64,000 nucleotides of DNA from NCBI RefSeq assembly GCF_016808095.1, contig NC_068980.1, positions 15,193,388 through 15,257,387 of the forward strand. The letters run 5' to 3'. This DNA is from Vigna angularis (Eukaryota; Streptophyta; Magnoliopsida; Fabales; Fabaceae). The translations under genes were made by a program, and so were the position numbers. Shown piece by piece: positions 1-13,129 of the stretch. The notes under the pieces are model-generated. The model saw only the letters and a program-made list of their open reading frames with translations. It made no database searches and was not told the DNA's origin. Numbering within the stretch: position 1 is the first letter of the stretch; the number at the start of each line of letters is the position of its first letter.

Positions 1-1137
1 ACGAGAAAAGTAAAGTTGAAGCGAGGCAAGAGAACCAGCGAGGCAAGAGAACCGTCACTGAAGCAGAAATGATGATGTTGCTACCACAATTTCTTATGCC
101 TTTTCACATTGTCTTTCACATTAATGAAGGGAAAACTGACAATGAAACACCACACGCAGTAGGATTAGCACAATCCAACGACTCCGTTTTCACGCCTTTA
201 CAAATACCCTCGAGAGCGGGAAACCGTAGAATGTCTCAACTAAACGGTGTGCATCAATTACCCTACTCAACAAGCGTACCCTCAACGTCCTATAGTTAAC
301 TCGCACGCTTAAACCGCATTGGTTAACTCGGACTCGGGAGGCATTATGTATGGTAGAATATCTAAAGTCAAGCGGTTGTCAACAATAAACCAAACGACTG
401 ACTGAACGATCGTCTTTATCCGGACAGCTAGCAATAGTAAACAGGCCATGTATTAACGAATAGTCAAACGATCACTTCCGAACGATCGTCAACCTCCTAG
501 ACAAAACGATCACGATATCGTAAAAGATAATGCCAGCGAGACAATCGTCATGCCATACGCTCGTCAATGCCATACGCTCGTCAATGCCATACGCTCGTCA
601 ATGTTGCCCCTAGTATCGATCGTCTTAATAACGATCGTCCGTTACCAAGCAACCAGCATGGGTCAAATTAACCCAGTCAAGCTAAGAGTCAACAGACGCT
701 CGGTCAACTTTATTTAGACTGGGTCAATTAACCCGGATAAACTAAGGAAGAAGCGGTTACAAATGTATAACCATGAAAGCGCAAGTTACGGAACTAACCA
801 ACAAATATATCAAAGACGAGGATCACGATCAGGTGATTGGATTATCCAAATAACCGGATTTTTAGGTAAACGGTTCATCTTACTTCTAGGTTAAATACAA
901 AAAACCTAAAGGAAACAGGTACATTTTGATAATTAAGAAAAGAGGGAGAAAATATTAATTTGATTATTGAACCAAAAAGGTTTAGTCATTCATTTTTCTG
1001 ACTTAAGCGTCGGAGTGTCTTCGCAGGTACCCACTCCATCCTCCCCGAAGAGCCTTGTGCAACTAGAAGATATAAGGATAACTGCATTGTGAGAAGGTGA
1101 AGACGTCATTGATCAGGTTCGCATCTCAATCCCAACA
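1..1137 (+). repeat. Right part of a Ty3/gypsy LTR (Tat/Retand/Ogre-like)
   Basis: Non-coding repeat cut by the left edge. Near 1000 it holds the phrase TGACTTAAGCGTCGGAGTG followed by a GCAGGTACCC block, which I associate with the 3' part of LTRs of the Tat/Retand/Ogre gypsy group. It ends ...CCCAACA at 1137, a plausible LTR 3' terminus. The next bases do not form a clear primer-binding site, so this is more likely a 3' or solo LTR than a 5' LTR. No TSD can be tested because the left end lies outside the window. Confidence 0.5.
550..600. repeat. Tandem repeat, 3 x 17 bp
   Basis: Three identical head-to-tail copies of ATGCCATACGCTCGTCA at 550-566, 567-583 and 584-600, inside the LTR-like sequence. 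Perfect identity suggests a recent expansion. Confidence 0.95.
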
Positions 1138-2677
1138 ATTGTACCGAAACATATAATAATATTATATATGCATATAGGTGATATAATATAACATATAATA
1201 TTATTTTATTAAACAATTAAAAAGAATAAAAACTAAAGAAAGAAACTGAGGCAAGAGTTGTTGGTCATCCCACGTGCAATTATGCTTCTTCTTCTTCCTT
1301 TTCACTACGTACTCCTTTTCTCCTTTAAATCTTATGTACGGTACCACCATTCTAGGGATCGCATAAATGGAAGCTTATTTCAAATACCACAAGTTATTTT
1401 ACACTTGATGAATAACAACAACTGAAAAAAATAAATAACAACAGAATAATTGATGAAATAGTAGAAAAAGGAGATTAAAAAAGGAAATATAAAGAAAATT
1501 GAACATAGGTTCTCATTAGTAATGACTCTTTTACACTACCATATATTCTACATATATGTATATACGTATTAATGGTTGACATCTTTTACGTATGACAAAA
1601 TTTGTATCCTAATTCAAAATCATAAATTTGTAACAATATTTATAGTTCAAAACTAGTTTTACGAGTTTTTTTTATATAAATAAATACCATCAATACTATA
1701 AAGTGTAAAATGAAATTACAATGTAAGGACATTATAATTTTGTAATATTTATTTAAAGTATACTAATATGCTTAGTGAAACATATATTAACTATTAAAAA
1801 TTTATATTGTAGTAGAACTAAAAGTTACTAGAATAGGTCGGTGTTTAAGAAAAATCCTAACAAGAAAGGAAAGTAAAATTAAAAACAAAATACAATGCTT
1901 AACTTAGAGATTGGTTTCTTGTTAACCAATTAACCACTCAAAATTTAAACAATACGTCGAGGAAAATTATGATAAAAAAGTCAACTTCCGTCGGACCAAT
2001 TATTCTCCATCAATTTTCTTTTTAGTGAATACATATTCTTACCACGTTTGTGAAAAAAATGTTATAAATTAAAAATATTAAGGACATAAAACATTCTCTT
2101 AAAAAAATTCTTTATTACTTGATCGAGGTTTATAAAAAAATAGTAAATTTTATAAATTTGCTTATGGTTTATAACTTTTTAATAAATTTTAATCAATACT
2201 AATAAATAATATTTTAAAAATATACATTGAAGAATGTGTTGTTTCCCACTAAGACTATCCTAATTGTGAAAAGTTTATACTTTGCAAGATCTTAAATTTA
2301 TTTATTTTATTGTCCATGTAACATGTTAATGTGAACTTATTATAAGAAACCCAAAATTGGGTTATGATTCTCCTCTTAGTTATAATTTGTTTTCTCTCTT
2401 AATACATTTTCAAAATAACCTATTTTCATTCTTCTCTCCTGTACACTCAATAATATTTTAATATGGTACATTAATTGAGTCTACATCTTTTACGTTAAAT
2501 TTTAATAATCGAGAAATCAAAAATAATATAAAAAGATTTTTCGTCAGAATTGAATGAATTATACATAAATTTACAATATAGTTTATACATTACACGTAAT
2601 CACTATAGTTAAAAATAATGATTTCGTCATAAACTTAATCTTAAAAATAAATATCTATCTTCTTAAAGTCCCATACT

Positions 2678-2835
<158 letters not shown>

Positions 2836-4383
2836 CTCAACTCTCCTATAAATATTAGTAATTAGCCAAGTCATGGAGTGCACATGCAAAGCCTTCAATT
2901 ATTGTTGATTAAATAATAAGGTATCTCAGAATTTCAAGTTTGTTAACTTAATCATATTAGTACACGCCGCTGTCTTTAAAGTACGGCAATTAGCCAAGTA
3001 ATAGTACTAATTAGCTAATTGAGGAAAACAAAAGTAATTACGATATTTTGTTATCATAAAAATACAAAAATAAAAAATAAAAATTCAATACTTATTTTAA
3101 AATGATTAAAATATTAAAAAAAGTAATTAGTTAATCAATATTTGATGATGCTAATCACTAAAAATAAAATCATGCACGACAACAATTGTATTTATGAGAT
3201 TAGAATGCTCGGGGAATTATGTTCATTGACCATGGAGAGGACAGCTAAACAGTTGGAGTTCACACATATGAGCGTAGTTATCTCTAGGGAATATGTTAGT
3301 AATCACAATGATTAATTTAATAATTTGATGAGGAATCTAAATTTCTTTTTCCTCTTCACGAAGAATTGAATTTGCAAGCATATGTTTAAAGAAATAATAG
3401 AACATCTTGAAAAGTGGGTGATAAATATAAAGACAAAGGTATTAAAAAAATAGGGAAAGTATATATATATAAGATGCATTATTGTATGGTTTTCCTCTAA
3501 TGATTATTAGTGCGTCCTAAGTAGAATGAGTTTAAAAAATGATATACGCAACAATGGTGCCAGCATGAAATGATGGAGGTAGCCAGAATTTGAGAGGAGA
3601 AGGAACATAAATCTTGGCATGTGAGTGTGATTTGGGGAGATATATATAAAGCAAAGAAAGGTGAGTTCTTGCAAAAGGGTTTCACATGGGGGGAGATGGA
3701 GGACATGATTCTTACTTACATATATAACACAGTCCTTTTTTCTTCACAGCTCATCCTTAACAAAAGTCCTATAAATCTTCTCAATATACAACTGTGTCAT
3801 AGTTTAATCTGCACCAAGATCTTCTCCCATGTAACTGCACCATGTTTCAGTGATTAAATAAGGCCACCACTAATCACAGACTTGCCAAATACTCAACTGA
3901 AAATGATGAAAACCAGACCCATTTGCATACTCTTTTGATTAATAATATATAAAAAAGGGAAGTATATAGTATCTGATCCAAACCAGAAGCAGAAGCAAAA
4001 GGAAAAGGAAAGTACAGATATGGGATGCCAGCAGTATCCAATCCATTAATCGGATCCAAAAATGGTAAGAAAAGAGCTAAAGAGAGATGATTATACATAG
4101 AATAATGAATTGAAGGGTTGTGAAAGAACACTGAGCATGTGAAAACCAGGAGGTGAAGCATTGATTGTGGTCCCATTATCATCCGAGTGTAATTAAAGTG
4201 CTCTATGGATAGGACACAGCACAAAGAGGAACTGCCAGAGACCCTATAGACCAAGCTTTTTTGGCAGGGTGAAAAATAAAATACTGCTCCAATCCAACCC
4301 AAGAACAGGATGAAAATTCTTATAATATGCTATACAGTATCATGACATGAGACAATGGATGCCAAGTGAAGGGGTCACATCTG

Positions 4384-4389
4384 CACGTG
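4384..4389. promoter_or_regulatory. CACGTG (G-box core) upstream of the bZIP gene
   Basis: Palindromic CACGTG about 555 bp before the bZIP start codon. G-boxes are bound by bZIP and bHLH factors; a role here is inference from position only. Confidence 0.3.
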
Positions 4390-4502
4390 GTTACTGATTC
4401 CTATACTTATTAAACAACACTCCATTTTTCCCACTAAAACCGTTCAGTCTTTCACCACCTAGCTGTTGCTAGCTGTCTCTAATCCCCTCCCATGTGACCC
4501 AC

Positions 4503-4845
4503 CTCTCTCTCTCTCTCTCTCTCTCTTTCTTCATCTCCAAAACCCTTGGTGAAACAAACATTGCATTACATTATACCAAAATCTAGGTAGAGGGTAGGAA
4601 GAAAAAGGAGAAAGAAAAAACCTTTATGGAAAATGAATGAAAACACCATTATCAAGGCTTTATTACATGCACAATGCCATTGTCTCTCATCATCTCTTTA
4701 ATCTCTCTCTCTCTCTCTCCCACTGCTTTTAGAAACCCAAGAACAAGATTTTGAAGTAAGATTTTCGGTTGTTTGTGTGTTGGTTAGGTTGTTGGGATCT
4801 CTGTTGTTCCTCTTTCTCTCTCTCTTTCTCTTTCTCTCTCTGTCT
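4503..4845 (+). promoter_or_regulatory. CT-rich tracts in the bZIP promoter / 5' leader
   Basis: Pure CT repeats at about 4503-4527 and 4702-4719, and interrupted CT/CTTT tracts at about 4811-4841. Pyrimidine-rich patches of this kind are common near plant transcription starts and in 5' leaders. No upstream exon is needed, because the conserved N-terminus begins at 4943. Confidence 0.5.
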
Positions 4846-4942
4846 ATTTTCTCAGACACACGATTAGATACACAAGGCCATTATACGTAGTACACAAATT
4901 TCTCGCTATCTCTCTATATTTGGGGTCACACATACATAGGTA

Positions 4943-7419
4943 ATGGCACAGTTACCTCCCAAAATACCAACCATACCCCAAAATTGGCCATCTTTTTCTC
5001 ACCAAAGGGTGCCCACAATGGCCAACTTCACACCCACAACCTCATCCACCACCACCACCACCGTCGCCGCCGCCGCCACCACCACGGCTCCCTCCCAACC
5101 CTCATGGGTCGACGAATTCCTTGACTTCTCCTCGACCCGGCGGGGGGCTCACCGGCGATCCGCCAGCGACTCCATTGCCTTCCTCGAGACGCCGTTTCTC
5201 GAGGAATGTCGAGCCGGTTTCGACCGGCTCGACGAGGACCAGCTGATTTCCATGTTCTCTGACGACATTTCAGCAGCGGCACTACCACCGCCACCGCTTT
5301 CATCGGCGTCCAACCCCTCCTCGCCGTCCTCCGACCAAAATAGCAACAACGAGGAGAAGCCCATGGCAATGACGTTGGACCTCAAGCCGAAGACGGAAAA
5401 GGTTGAAGAGGAGAGCTCGTGCAAGAATGAGGCGGCGGCGCTGCAACTCTCCGCCACTACCACCTCCCCTGAAACAGTTGTCGATCCCAAGAGGGTCAAA
5501 AGGTTAGGCTAATCACACCAAATATTATAATTATTGCTATTACTACTATTATTTTATTCTTTTATTATTTTATGTTGTCCACCTCCCATGCACGTACAAT
5601 TAATGAAAATAATTTTATGTTCCAATTAAACTAATAGCTCAGTAGAATTTAGGTTCTATATATAAACTAATAAATTAATAATAGTTTAATTCATATATAA
5701 TGTCAGTGTAATTTACTGTCTAACTTGTTGCTTTGTATAATTTTTAAAATAATTATTTTAAAAGTAATAAATTTATTACTCAAGATGACGATTTATAATT
5801 CCGTCGTTTGATAGATTATTTATTCTAATTATTTTAATTTCATACGGGTTTGTCGAGTAGAATTTTATTCATAAATTTTACTAAAAAGGCTGTTAAGCTA
5901 AAAAAGTTTTGAATTTTCATCAGTTTAAGTATTTGTTTTTAATCGTAAAAGAAAAATACTCCTTGATCCATATACCTTTGTCTTGCACATTAAATTTGGT
6001 ATTTTTTTATTGCTAAATATGAATAATATATATACTTGTAAGTAGAAAGGTGATTGGCTGTGTATGCCACATTTTTTGAGAATTATAAATTATACTATCA
6101 TCAAACCCTTCGCTGCTAAATTTATAGAGTCGAATTAGAATTTGATGGCTACACTTTTAACTGAAATTAATGCATGATACAAAAATTGAAATTTTTGTGT
6201 TATTTAACTGTAATTTCATGGAAAACAATTGTTCCAATTATAATAAAGAAAACAAATGTTTGATAGTCATGTATATATATCTGGATATAACATAGTCAAT
6301 TTTATCGAACCAATTAAATGTGTTAGTTGAGTGCAGAAATTAATTATGTTAGGCCAATAATCTCTTGTACACACTTTTCCTTTTCAAGCTACTTTAACAT
6401 AGCATTCTCCTGTAGGTGATTCAGCTGTATCTATAAAAATTAAAGGAGTGTAATATTAATATACCGAACTGAATCTAATTTGTTATTATGTATGCATATC
6501 AGAATTTTGGCTAACAGGCAATCAGCACAGAGATCAAGAGTAAGAAAACTACAATACATCTCTGAGCTTGAAAGGAGCGTAACAACATTACAGGTAAATA
6601 TAAAGTTCGATTTAATTTTCATAATAACACATATATATAAATATACACACATTATGCCCCAGGAATATGAATGTTACATGTAGCATAATGATTGTTGAGT
6701 ACAACATAGTATGAAACTTGTGCTAATTTATGAGAAATTAATGTTAAAATGAAGACGGAAGTATCAGCATTGTCTCCACGAGTTGCATTTCTGGACCATC
6801 AACGTTTGATTCTTAATGTCGACAATAGTGCCTTGAAGCAACGTATTGCTGCTTTGGCCCAAGACAAGATTTTCAAAGACGGTATAATGCTGTTCTTTTT
6901 CCTTTTCCAAGTATTTTCGCTTCAGCTTTTTATATGTATAGCAGTATGGTGAAAGATTATTTTTCTGTTACGTGCGAGTGACCTAACACGACGTAAGACA
7001 TACCATAAGATTCTTCATCTCGATATGTTGAGGATGTCGTAATCTAGGTTATAGGGAAGTTACATATATGTTGTTTTGTTTTAGAAGTGAGGATAATGTT
7101 ATTTTGCAAGTTTTGTTCAATACGTTTGGAAGTTGGAAAAAGCACGATGAGATGATGATTACTGAGATAGTGGGAATTTTTGACTGTGTCAGCTCATCAA
7201 GAGGCATTGAAGAAGGAAATAGAGAGATTGAGGCAAATCTACCACCAACAGAACCTACAGAAGATGAGTAACACATTGAACAACAATCTTCAAAACCCAT
7301 CAACATCACAGCCACAAGCAACTATTCAATCACATTCCCTTCATCAGCATCAGCATCAGCAGCAGATAGCAGTGTCTCAACCATTGGGATGCAAGGACAA
7401 GGAGCAGCTCCTGAGTTGA
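4943..7419 (+). CDS. bZIP61/bZIP34-like: Group-I bZIP transcription factor, bZIP34/bZIP61-like
   Basis: Nuclear DNA-binding regulator. Four exons: 4943-5502, 6503-6593, 6755-6881 and 7193-7419, all with GT/AG introns and matching phases, giving 334 aa. The start is chosen because MAQLPPKIP matches the conserved N-terminus of the Arabidopsis bZIP34/61 pair. Residues about 56-80 hold the conserved PSWVDEFLDFS block and an RRSASDS motif resembling a kinase/14-3-3 site. The basic region spans about 183-205 with the invariant Asn191-x7-Arg199. The zipper has leucines in perfect heptads at 209, 216, 223, 230, 237, 244 and 251, with Pro225 inside it. A proline in this region of Arabidopsis bZIP34/61 is known to hinder homodimerisation. 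The C-terminus is Gln/His-rich. Introns and spacing look intact; no defect seen. Arabidopsis bZIP34 acts in pollen development; the same role here is only inferred. The exact orthologue (34 or 61) cannot be decided by eye. Confidence 0.93.
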
Positions 7420-7436
7420 GGGGGAATGTGGATGTG

Positions 7437-7500
7437 TGGATGTATGTATGTATGTATATGTATGATGTAGGTATGGATGGATGGATGGATGGATGGGTGG
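7437..7500 (+). repeat. TGTA/TGGA tetranucleotide repeats in the bZIP 3' UTR
   Basis: A (TGTA)n-like tract at about 7438-7456 and a (TGGA)n tract at about 7473-7496 start 20 bp after the stop codon, so they probably lie in the 3' UTR, which may extend towards 7.9 kb through T-rich sequence. Confidence 0.85.
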
Positions 7501-8741
7501 ATGCATAAGTTGGATGGTGGTAATTAAGTAGAAGTTTCACGTGATGTGTTCCCCATGAATGTTGGTGTGGGGTTGCTGACACAGTGATGGGGTTGGAGGG
7601 TAGGAACTTGACAAGTGGAGTGTTTGCAATAGGGTGAAGAATTTTATTGGTTGGTTATCTTGGGGGTTGGATTGGAATTTTGGGATTTGATTTTCTTCAT
7701 ATTACACTTTTGGTTTTTCCTTTTTAACAGAAAAATTATTCTCAATCATTTTTTATTTTCTTGGGTGGAATAAGGGGACAAACCATCGTGGTTTTGTATT
7801 GGGATATGCATGGAAGTTGTCAGAGAATTATTTTTCTCCTTTTTTTTTTTGGAGGAAGGGGGTGTCTCGTCGCAGTTTTCTTTCTCGTTTTTCTTCCTTG
7901 GGACTAATTTGTTTGTTTGTTGTTTTTTTTTTCAGTTTATTTGGATGAATTGTACAAAATTTTAAGCCAACTATAACATTTATTTTTACTTACACATGGA
8001 GACTGTGCTCTGCTACATGGATTAATTGTACCACCAAATCATATATATATCCAGCAGGTTGGAAAATGTAATATTAATGATGATATGCCATTTACTTAAT
8101 ATTTAAAACATGTGAAATTTAGCATCCAATTCGGTCGGTACTTCAAAACTCTCCAATAGTTATGTGGCATCTATAATATAGAAGAAAGAAAAGGGGAAAT
8201 TGTGAGTAGATATAGAACCAAATAAAACTTATGTCAAAGAGAAACAGAAAAACCTTAAAAGGTTAACAAAATCTAAATTCTGAAAATTTGTAGTTATTCT
8301 TAACAAAATACAACTTTTAGAATCGGAGGTAGAAAGTTGAATCAAAAGAAAATTAATTTATTAACAACTTAATGTTAGAAAAAAAAATTAACATATTTAT
8401 TTTCTTCACACAAGATATGTAAAACTCTAAGTTTTAAAGAGCAAATCTTCATCATTTCATTCTATCGAGACATAATAGAGATATTTTAAAAAGTATGACA
8501 TATCAAGAAAAAAATTTATTTCAACGATTGTCTTGTTACTTAACCTTCTCAACACATACTACAAAATGATGCACAATCTACCAATTTTAAGAAATTAAGA
8601 AGACAATTGCATTCATAGTCAAGCATCAAAGGTACAATACTTAAAAAGATAATACAATCCTTTAAATAATACGATTAGTAGAACCATCAGGATTGAAGTA
8701 ATAATGATTCTCAATATTGTTAAGCCTGGTATCCAAATCAT
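7501..8741. other. 3' region of the bZIP gene and AT-rich spacer
   Basis: T-rich and G/T-rich sequence to about 7970 is compatible with the bZIP 3' UTR and terminator. From there to 8740 the sequence is AT-rich with no open frame or recognisable repeat end. Confidence 0.5.
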
Positions 8742-9164
8742 TTAAAGTTCACACACATGTTCATGGTGAGTATGTTGCAGTTTCATTAGCTCTTCATGTT
8801 TGGATTGTTGGAGAGTACTCATTTGCTCAATTTGTTGGGTTACGGTTGCAAACTGGTCTTCAATAGAGAAGGAAGATAATGAAGGATCATGGGAAGGTCC
8901 AACATTGGATGATCCAACTACATTTACGGACTCCGTCATGTGCGCATCATCATCATCATCATTTTTGGCATCTTCTTTGTGGACAAAAGTGTTGCCACGC
9001 TTGACAAAACCTATTTGTCTTAAGGTGTTATCTCTAATCTCATGTGCAGGTAACATAGTAGTTTTCTTCTTGTTGATAGGGGGAGCCATGTAGCTAAACT
9101 CATATCTCACATATGAGTTTTTGATGATGAGAACAAAAATGTTTAGTAGTTTCTTGCACAACAA
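8742..9164 (-). pseudogene. Possible transposon-derived reading frame (140 codons)
   Basis: Open frame with no domain I recognise with confidence. From residue 26 (MAPPINKKK) it has a short basic stretch, a segment resembling PAHEIRDNTLRQIGF, an acidic run of aspartates, and a C-terminal Gln/His-rich heptad-like part (QQIEQM...QQSKHEEL) that could form a coiled coil. This order resembles the C-terminal part of 'putative plant transposon protein' frames from retroelements of legumes, from memory only. No upstream part of such a protein is visible, so it would be a fragment. Confidence 0.3.
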
Positions 9165-9380
9165 TATGGCAAAAATGTTGCTTATTTATATCTGCATATG
9201 TGCTTGAACTATCTGTGATGTGTATTCATTGTTTAAAACTCTTTGCACATTGTATATCTATACGAATTAATCGATTACACTGTTTGTGATAGCTCCAGGT
9301 CGAGGCAGATCGGCGAGGAACCATGAAAAATAGAGGAAGACGGAGAAAACAAATGGTGAACCCTAGATTTAATCGATGGA

Positions 9381-12369
9381 CACTAGTGCAGCGAAGGGAA
9401 ACGATCGCGGTTGTTTTTGAATATACACTTCGATTTTAGAACCGCGACATATACGGACGAGGTAAAAAGGTCTAGACTTTTGGCCGCGGTTCCAACTGAG
9501 GTAATATCCTAAAGGATACTGCCTCGGTTCTTCAGCAACCGAAGTAGTAAAGAAGAGAAAAAAAGGGGGGAGGGGTTATTACCTCGGTTCAACCGAGGTA
9601 ATAACGTGGAGATATGACAGTGGTTCTAGCTTGAACCGCGGCCAAAGCCCTATTTTTTTTAAAATCACGTGCACCTATGGCTTCGATTGTGGCTGAACCG
9701 AGGCCATAGGTAAGATTTCTACCTTAGTTTTGGCCACAACTGCGACCTATTCTCTTACAATTTTTTTTAATAGTAGGTCTATTTTTGTGATATCCACTAT
9801 TACAAAAACAAACGTACATATCAAACAATATCATAACAACACAGATTCAAAAGATTCAACACAATAGTCAATATTTACATCACATAATGTACAAAGTCTA
9901 ATATCTATAAATCAACATGTTCTAATGTATTTTAAATCTAATAACTATGAACTATTATATAATCTAACTAAATGTTTTGCAATTGCCTTCCTTAAGAATG
10001 TAAGTGGCTTCTCATGAATTGGAGTAGAAGTCTTGAATCTCTGGACAAGACAATTGACATTAATTAGTGTATATGAATTCCAAATGTTGGAGAAAATCAA
10101 GATTCATTAAATTTAAATATCACTATTTCCCAACCTCTTGTGATATGGGCACGAATAATGTAGGTAATCCAATACATTACATAGTATCCACACTCATATG
10201 ACCCGCTCTGTCTGTTACACTACAATATATCATCACAGTTGTAAATAGTTAGTGAAAATCATTATAACAACAACTATAAGAAAGTATGACTTTAGCATAT
10301 GTCAAACCTTGAGAGCAATCCATGCAAGCTTTCTACTGTTAGTAGTTGATCTCCCAACCAACATTATACTTGCTGAAATAGAACTATATATTAAAAAAAG
10401 GTTTTAGCATTCATTTATATAACAAAGAAAGTCCAAACATTGAGGTTCTTACAAATCAACTACTTGTCTGAGATGTTTGGGAGGAGACTTGTGCAATGAG
10501 CAGAACCACAAAGCATAGCTCTCCGGTACAACTCCAAAACTCATGAGCCTTAACACCGCTGACAAACGTGTGAACTTAGTTGAACCGACATACAAAGGTG
10601 TTTTTGCATCAGTCGCAATCGTCTCATACACATAAGCTTTGGCAAAATTTTCTACGCCAACATCGCGGATCATGTCCATTAAGTTGTCTTCATCCGATCG
10701 ATCTTCTTCCATGGTGGAATCAATAACATTTTCAGTTTGGGAGTCAGTCAGAAAGTGCATTTCTTCGCCGTGCCATATCCATGTTGTATAGCATCTTAGG
10801 AAACCATCATAGATAAGATGTTCTCTAGTTTGGGTTGCGTTCAACTTTCTCGCATTCAAACAGTTCACACAAGGACATCTAAATTTCACTTCATCATCAC
10901 TTCTACCCCTATTACGTTGTGCAAATTGTATAAATTCCTCTACCCCTCTCTCATACTCAGCACTAATGCGTGGTAAATTAATCCAATTTCGATCCATACA
11001 TAAATATTTTGAAATATTCTACAAAATTGTAATACAAAAATTAATTTTGTAGTGAACATTTAACGACAAACTAAGGTTAATTCAATTCAATCATATAATC
11101 ATACAATTAATAAGCATTGAAATAATCACATATTCAACATAAATTTTTTTTAAAATAACATTGTAAAATTAAAAAAATAAACTTTAAAATACACCATCAT
11201 ATAAAATTATACAATTATACAAAAATTTTCAATCCTAAATATTATACACATATTATATGATCATCCAATCACATATTCAATCACACAATCATACAAAATT
11301 ATATAATCTTATTAAAAAGTAAACTTTAAAAATTAATATAAGAACCTGATAGTGTGAAAAGCCAATAACAAAGAACAACCCGCGATCCAAAAGGTAGAAA
11401 ATTGAACTCTGCAAAATTCAAGCATACAACAGTATACAAAAAAAATATTAGTTTTAGAAACAAAATCAAACATCAAAACGCAAACAAAAAATAAAAAAAT
11501 CGAAAATTTACCTCTAAGGGGGAGAATCGGAAAAACCAAATCAAAATGACATTTAGAACGATTTTGATCGGTTAAAAAGCTTCCTAAACATTGACGATGG
11601 CCATGACAACAACCAAAATCAAAATTAAACGGTGAAAATTGCAAGAAAATGGCAAAGAAGGCGCGAAACACATTGGTCTTGAGGGGGAATGCAGGGAAAC
11701 TGTTTCTCGCGAGGAAGACGACACTATTTGTCTCATGTTTTCTTTTTTTTAACCTACGAAAGGATATTACCTCGGTTCTTAGTAGAACCGCGGTAATATA
11801 AGGGATATGGCCTCGGTTACCCACACAACCGAGGCGTATTCTCTTAAAAAAAGTTCAAAATCAATCTGAAATGACAATTTTGAAATTTTTTTAAACCTTT
11901 TTGTCGCGATTCCCCGCCAAATCGAGGCCATATCCTTGACGGTCTAACTGCTATTAATTAATGTATGACTGCAAACGTCGAATGTCAGAATTTTGGCAAG
12001 GGTCTATGGCCGCGGTTCTGAGGGGAACCACGACCATATCTCCTGCACAAGGATTTTCAATAACCAGCAGACTGGACTGTCAGGTTTTTGCAGGGGTTTA
12101 TGGCTGTGGTTCTATAGACAACCACGACCATATCTCCTGCACAGAGATTTTCAATAAGCAACAGACTAGACTGTCAAATTCTTGCAGATTTTTTTGGCCG
12201 CGGGTGTCCGCAGAACCGCGACCATATACCCTATTTGCCATCGGTTCAATTGCAACCGAGGCCTATACTGTCGAGAAAATTTAAAAAATGCCATCGTGCC
12301 ATTTTATGCTTCGTTTTCTAGTGAACCGATGCATAACGTGCACGGTAATATCCCATTTTTTTACTAGTG
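9381..12369 (-). mobile_element. CACTA (En/Spm) transposon 1, internally deleted
   Basis: Starts CACTAGTGCAGCGAAGGG and ends in the inverse of CACTAGTAAAAAAATGGG, and is flanked by a perfect 3-bp target duplication GGA (9378-9380 and 12370-12372). Both subterminal regions (about 9381-9760 and 11760-12330) are packed with degenerate copies of GAACCGCGGCCATAT / AACCGAGGTAATA in both orientations, the usual transposase-binding architecture of CACTA elements. At 2989 bp it is far shorter than an autonomous element and keeps only the first domain of the transposase, so it should be non-autonomous. Confidence 0.92.
10449..10997 (-). pseudogene. CACTA transposase N-terminal fragment (transposase-associated domain)
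   Basis: Starts MDRNWINLPRISAEYERGVEEF and continues with the Cys pattern FRCPCVNCLN, then REHLIYDGF and YTTWIWHGE. This is the transposase-associated domain that opens CACTA transposases of plants. The frame lasts 182 codons and ends after ...KSPPKHLRQVVDL. The catalytic transposase region that normally follows is absent from the element, so this cannot be a working transposase. The codons after about 100 (acidic DRSDEDNLMDMIRDVG) fit the linker to the missing part. It lies on the minus strand inside CACTA element 1. Confidence 0.8.
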
Positions 12370-12372
12370 GGA

Positions 12373-13129
12373 CGACCCTAAACAAACCAAGAAACCTTAG
12401 AATGGCTCGATTCATTGGTGGAAAAGGGGTATTATACGGTGGGAAGGGATTATAATCGGGAGAATGTGATTATAATCGGTAGAAGATGTAGATCGAAGGT
12501 GAAAATGGTGTTTAAAGGAAGATTCAATCGGTCAAAGATGACAAAATGAAGAAATGTCTGAGGAACCCTAACCTAAAGGTGAGGAAGATGCTCTATGATG
12601 GTGGATGACGAGGTTCTCAGATTTAAGATATGGTTGGCGGGTTTGAATCTCAAGCGAAGAATCTGTGATGATGATGAGAGCTATCGCGAGGCTTGAATGA
12701 GCAATGAAAATGTAGTTCGTGATGAATGTCCTTCGAGAATGAAGGAAAGGCTCTCGTGGAAGAGAGTAAATGAAAAACGATTGATGTGGCAAGGAAAGGT
12801 GGCTGACGCGTGATGAACATGTGGCGCTGGATGAGGCGCCGATTGGAGAATGGTTGCTACAGTGGAGGATGGAGAAATCTGATATGGAAAATGAAAGAGA
12901 ATGAGTGGTGAATGGAAGGTGGCTAGAGAGAATCCCTTGGATTCTTTAGCCAGGACTTTTATGGAAATTGTATTACATAATTTATTAATCTCAAAAGTGA
13001 ATTACAAGAGGTGTTGGCATGTCTATATATAGGACTAAAAGTCCCTCCTATCTACCACATGCCTAACACATTTTACACATGTTTCATAAAAATAAAAGAA
13101 ATACTAAACTAAGATAATTGGGCATGAAC
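12373..13129. other. Unclassified repeat-like sequence around CACTA 1
   Basis: Continues the sequence left of CACTA 1 (about 9290-9380). It contains purine-rich GGTGG/GATGA stretches and a segment near 12950-13080 with a TATATATAGG motif. I see no coding potential or element end, though it resembles the inside of an old LTR or gene-derived sequence. Confidence 0.35.

Noticed and set aside
3497..4302. Several short frames on both strands
   Set aside because: No domain, AT-rich, no splice-compatible partners; more likely distal promoter/spacer.
5028..5499. Minus-strand open frames across bZIP exon 1
   Set aside because: Shadows of the real exon; Arg/Trp- and Ser-rich composition follows from the CCA/CCG-rich coding strand.
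11333..11824. 163-codon minus-strand frame in CACTA 1
   Set aside because: Phe-rich translation of the subterminal region; no transposase motif.
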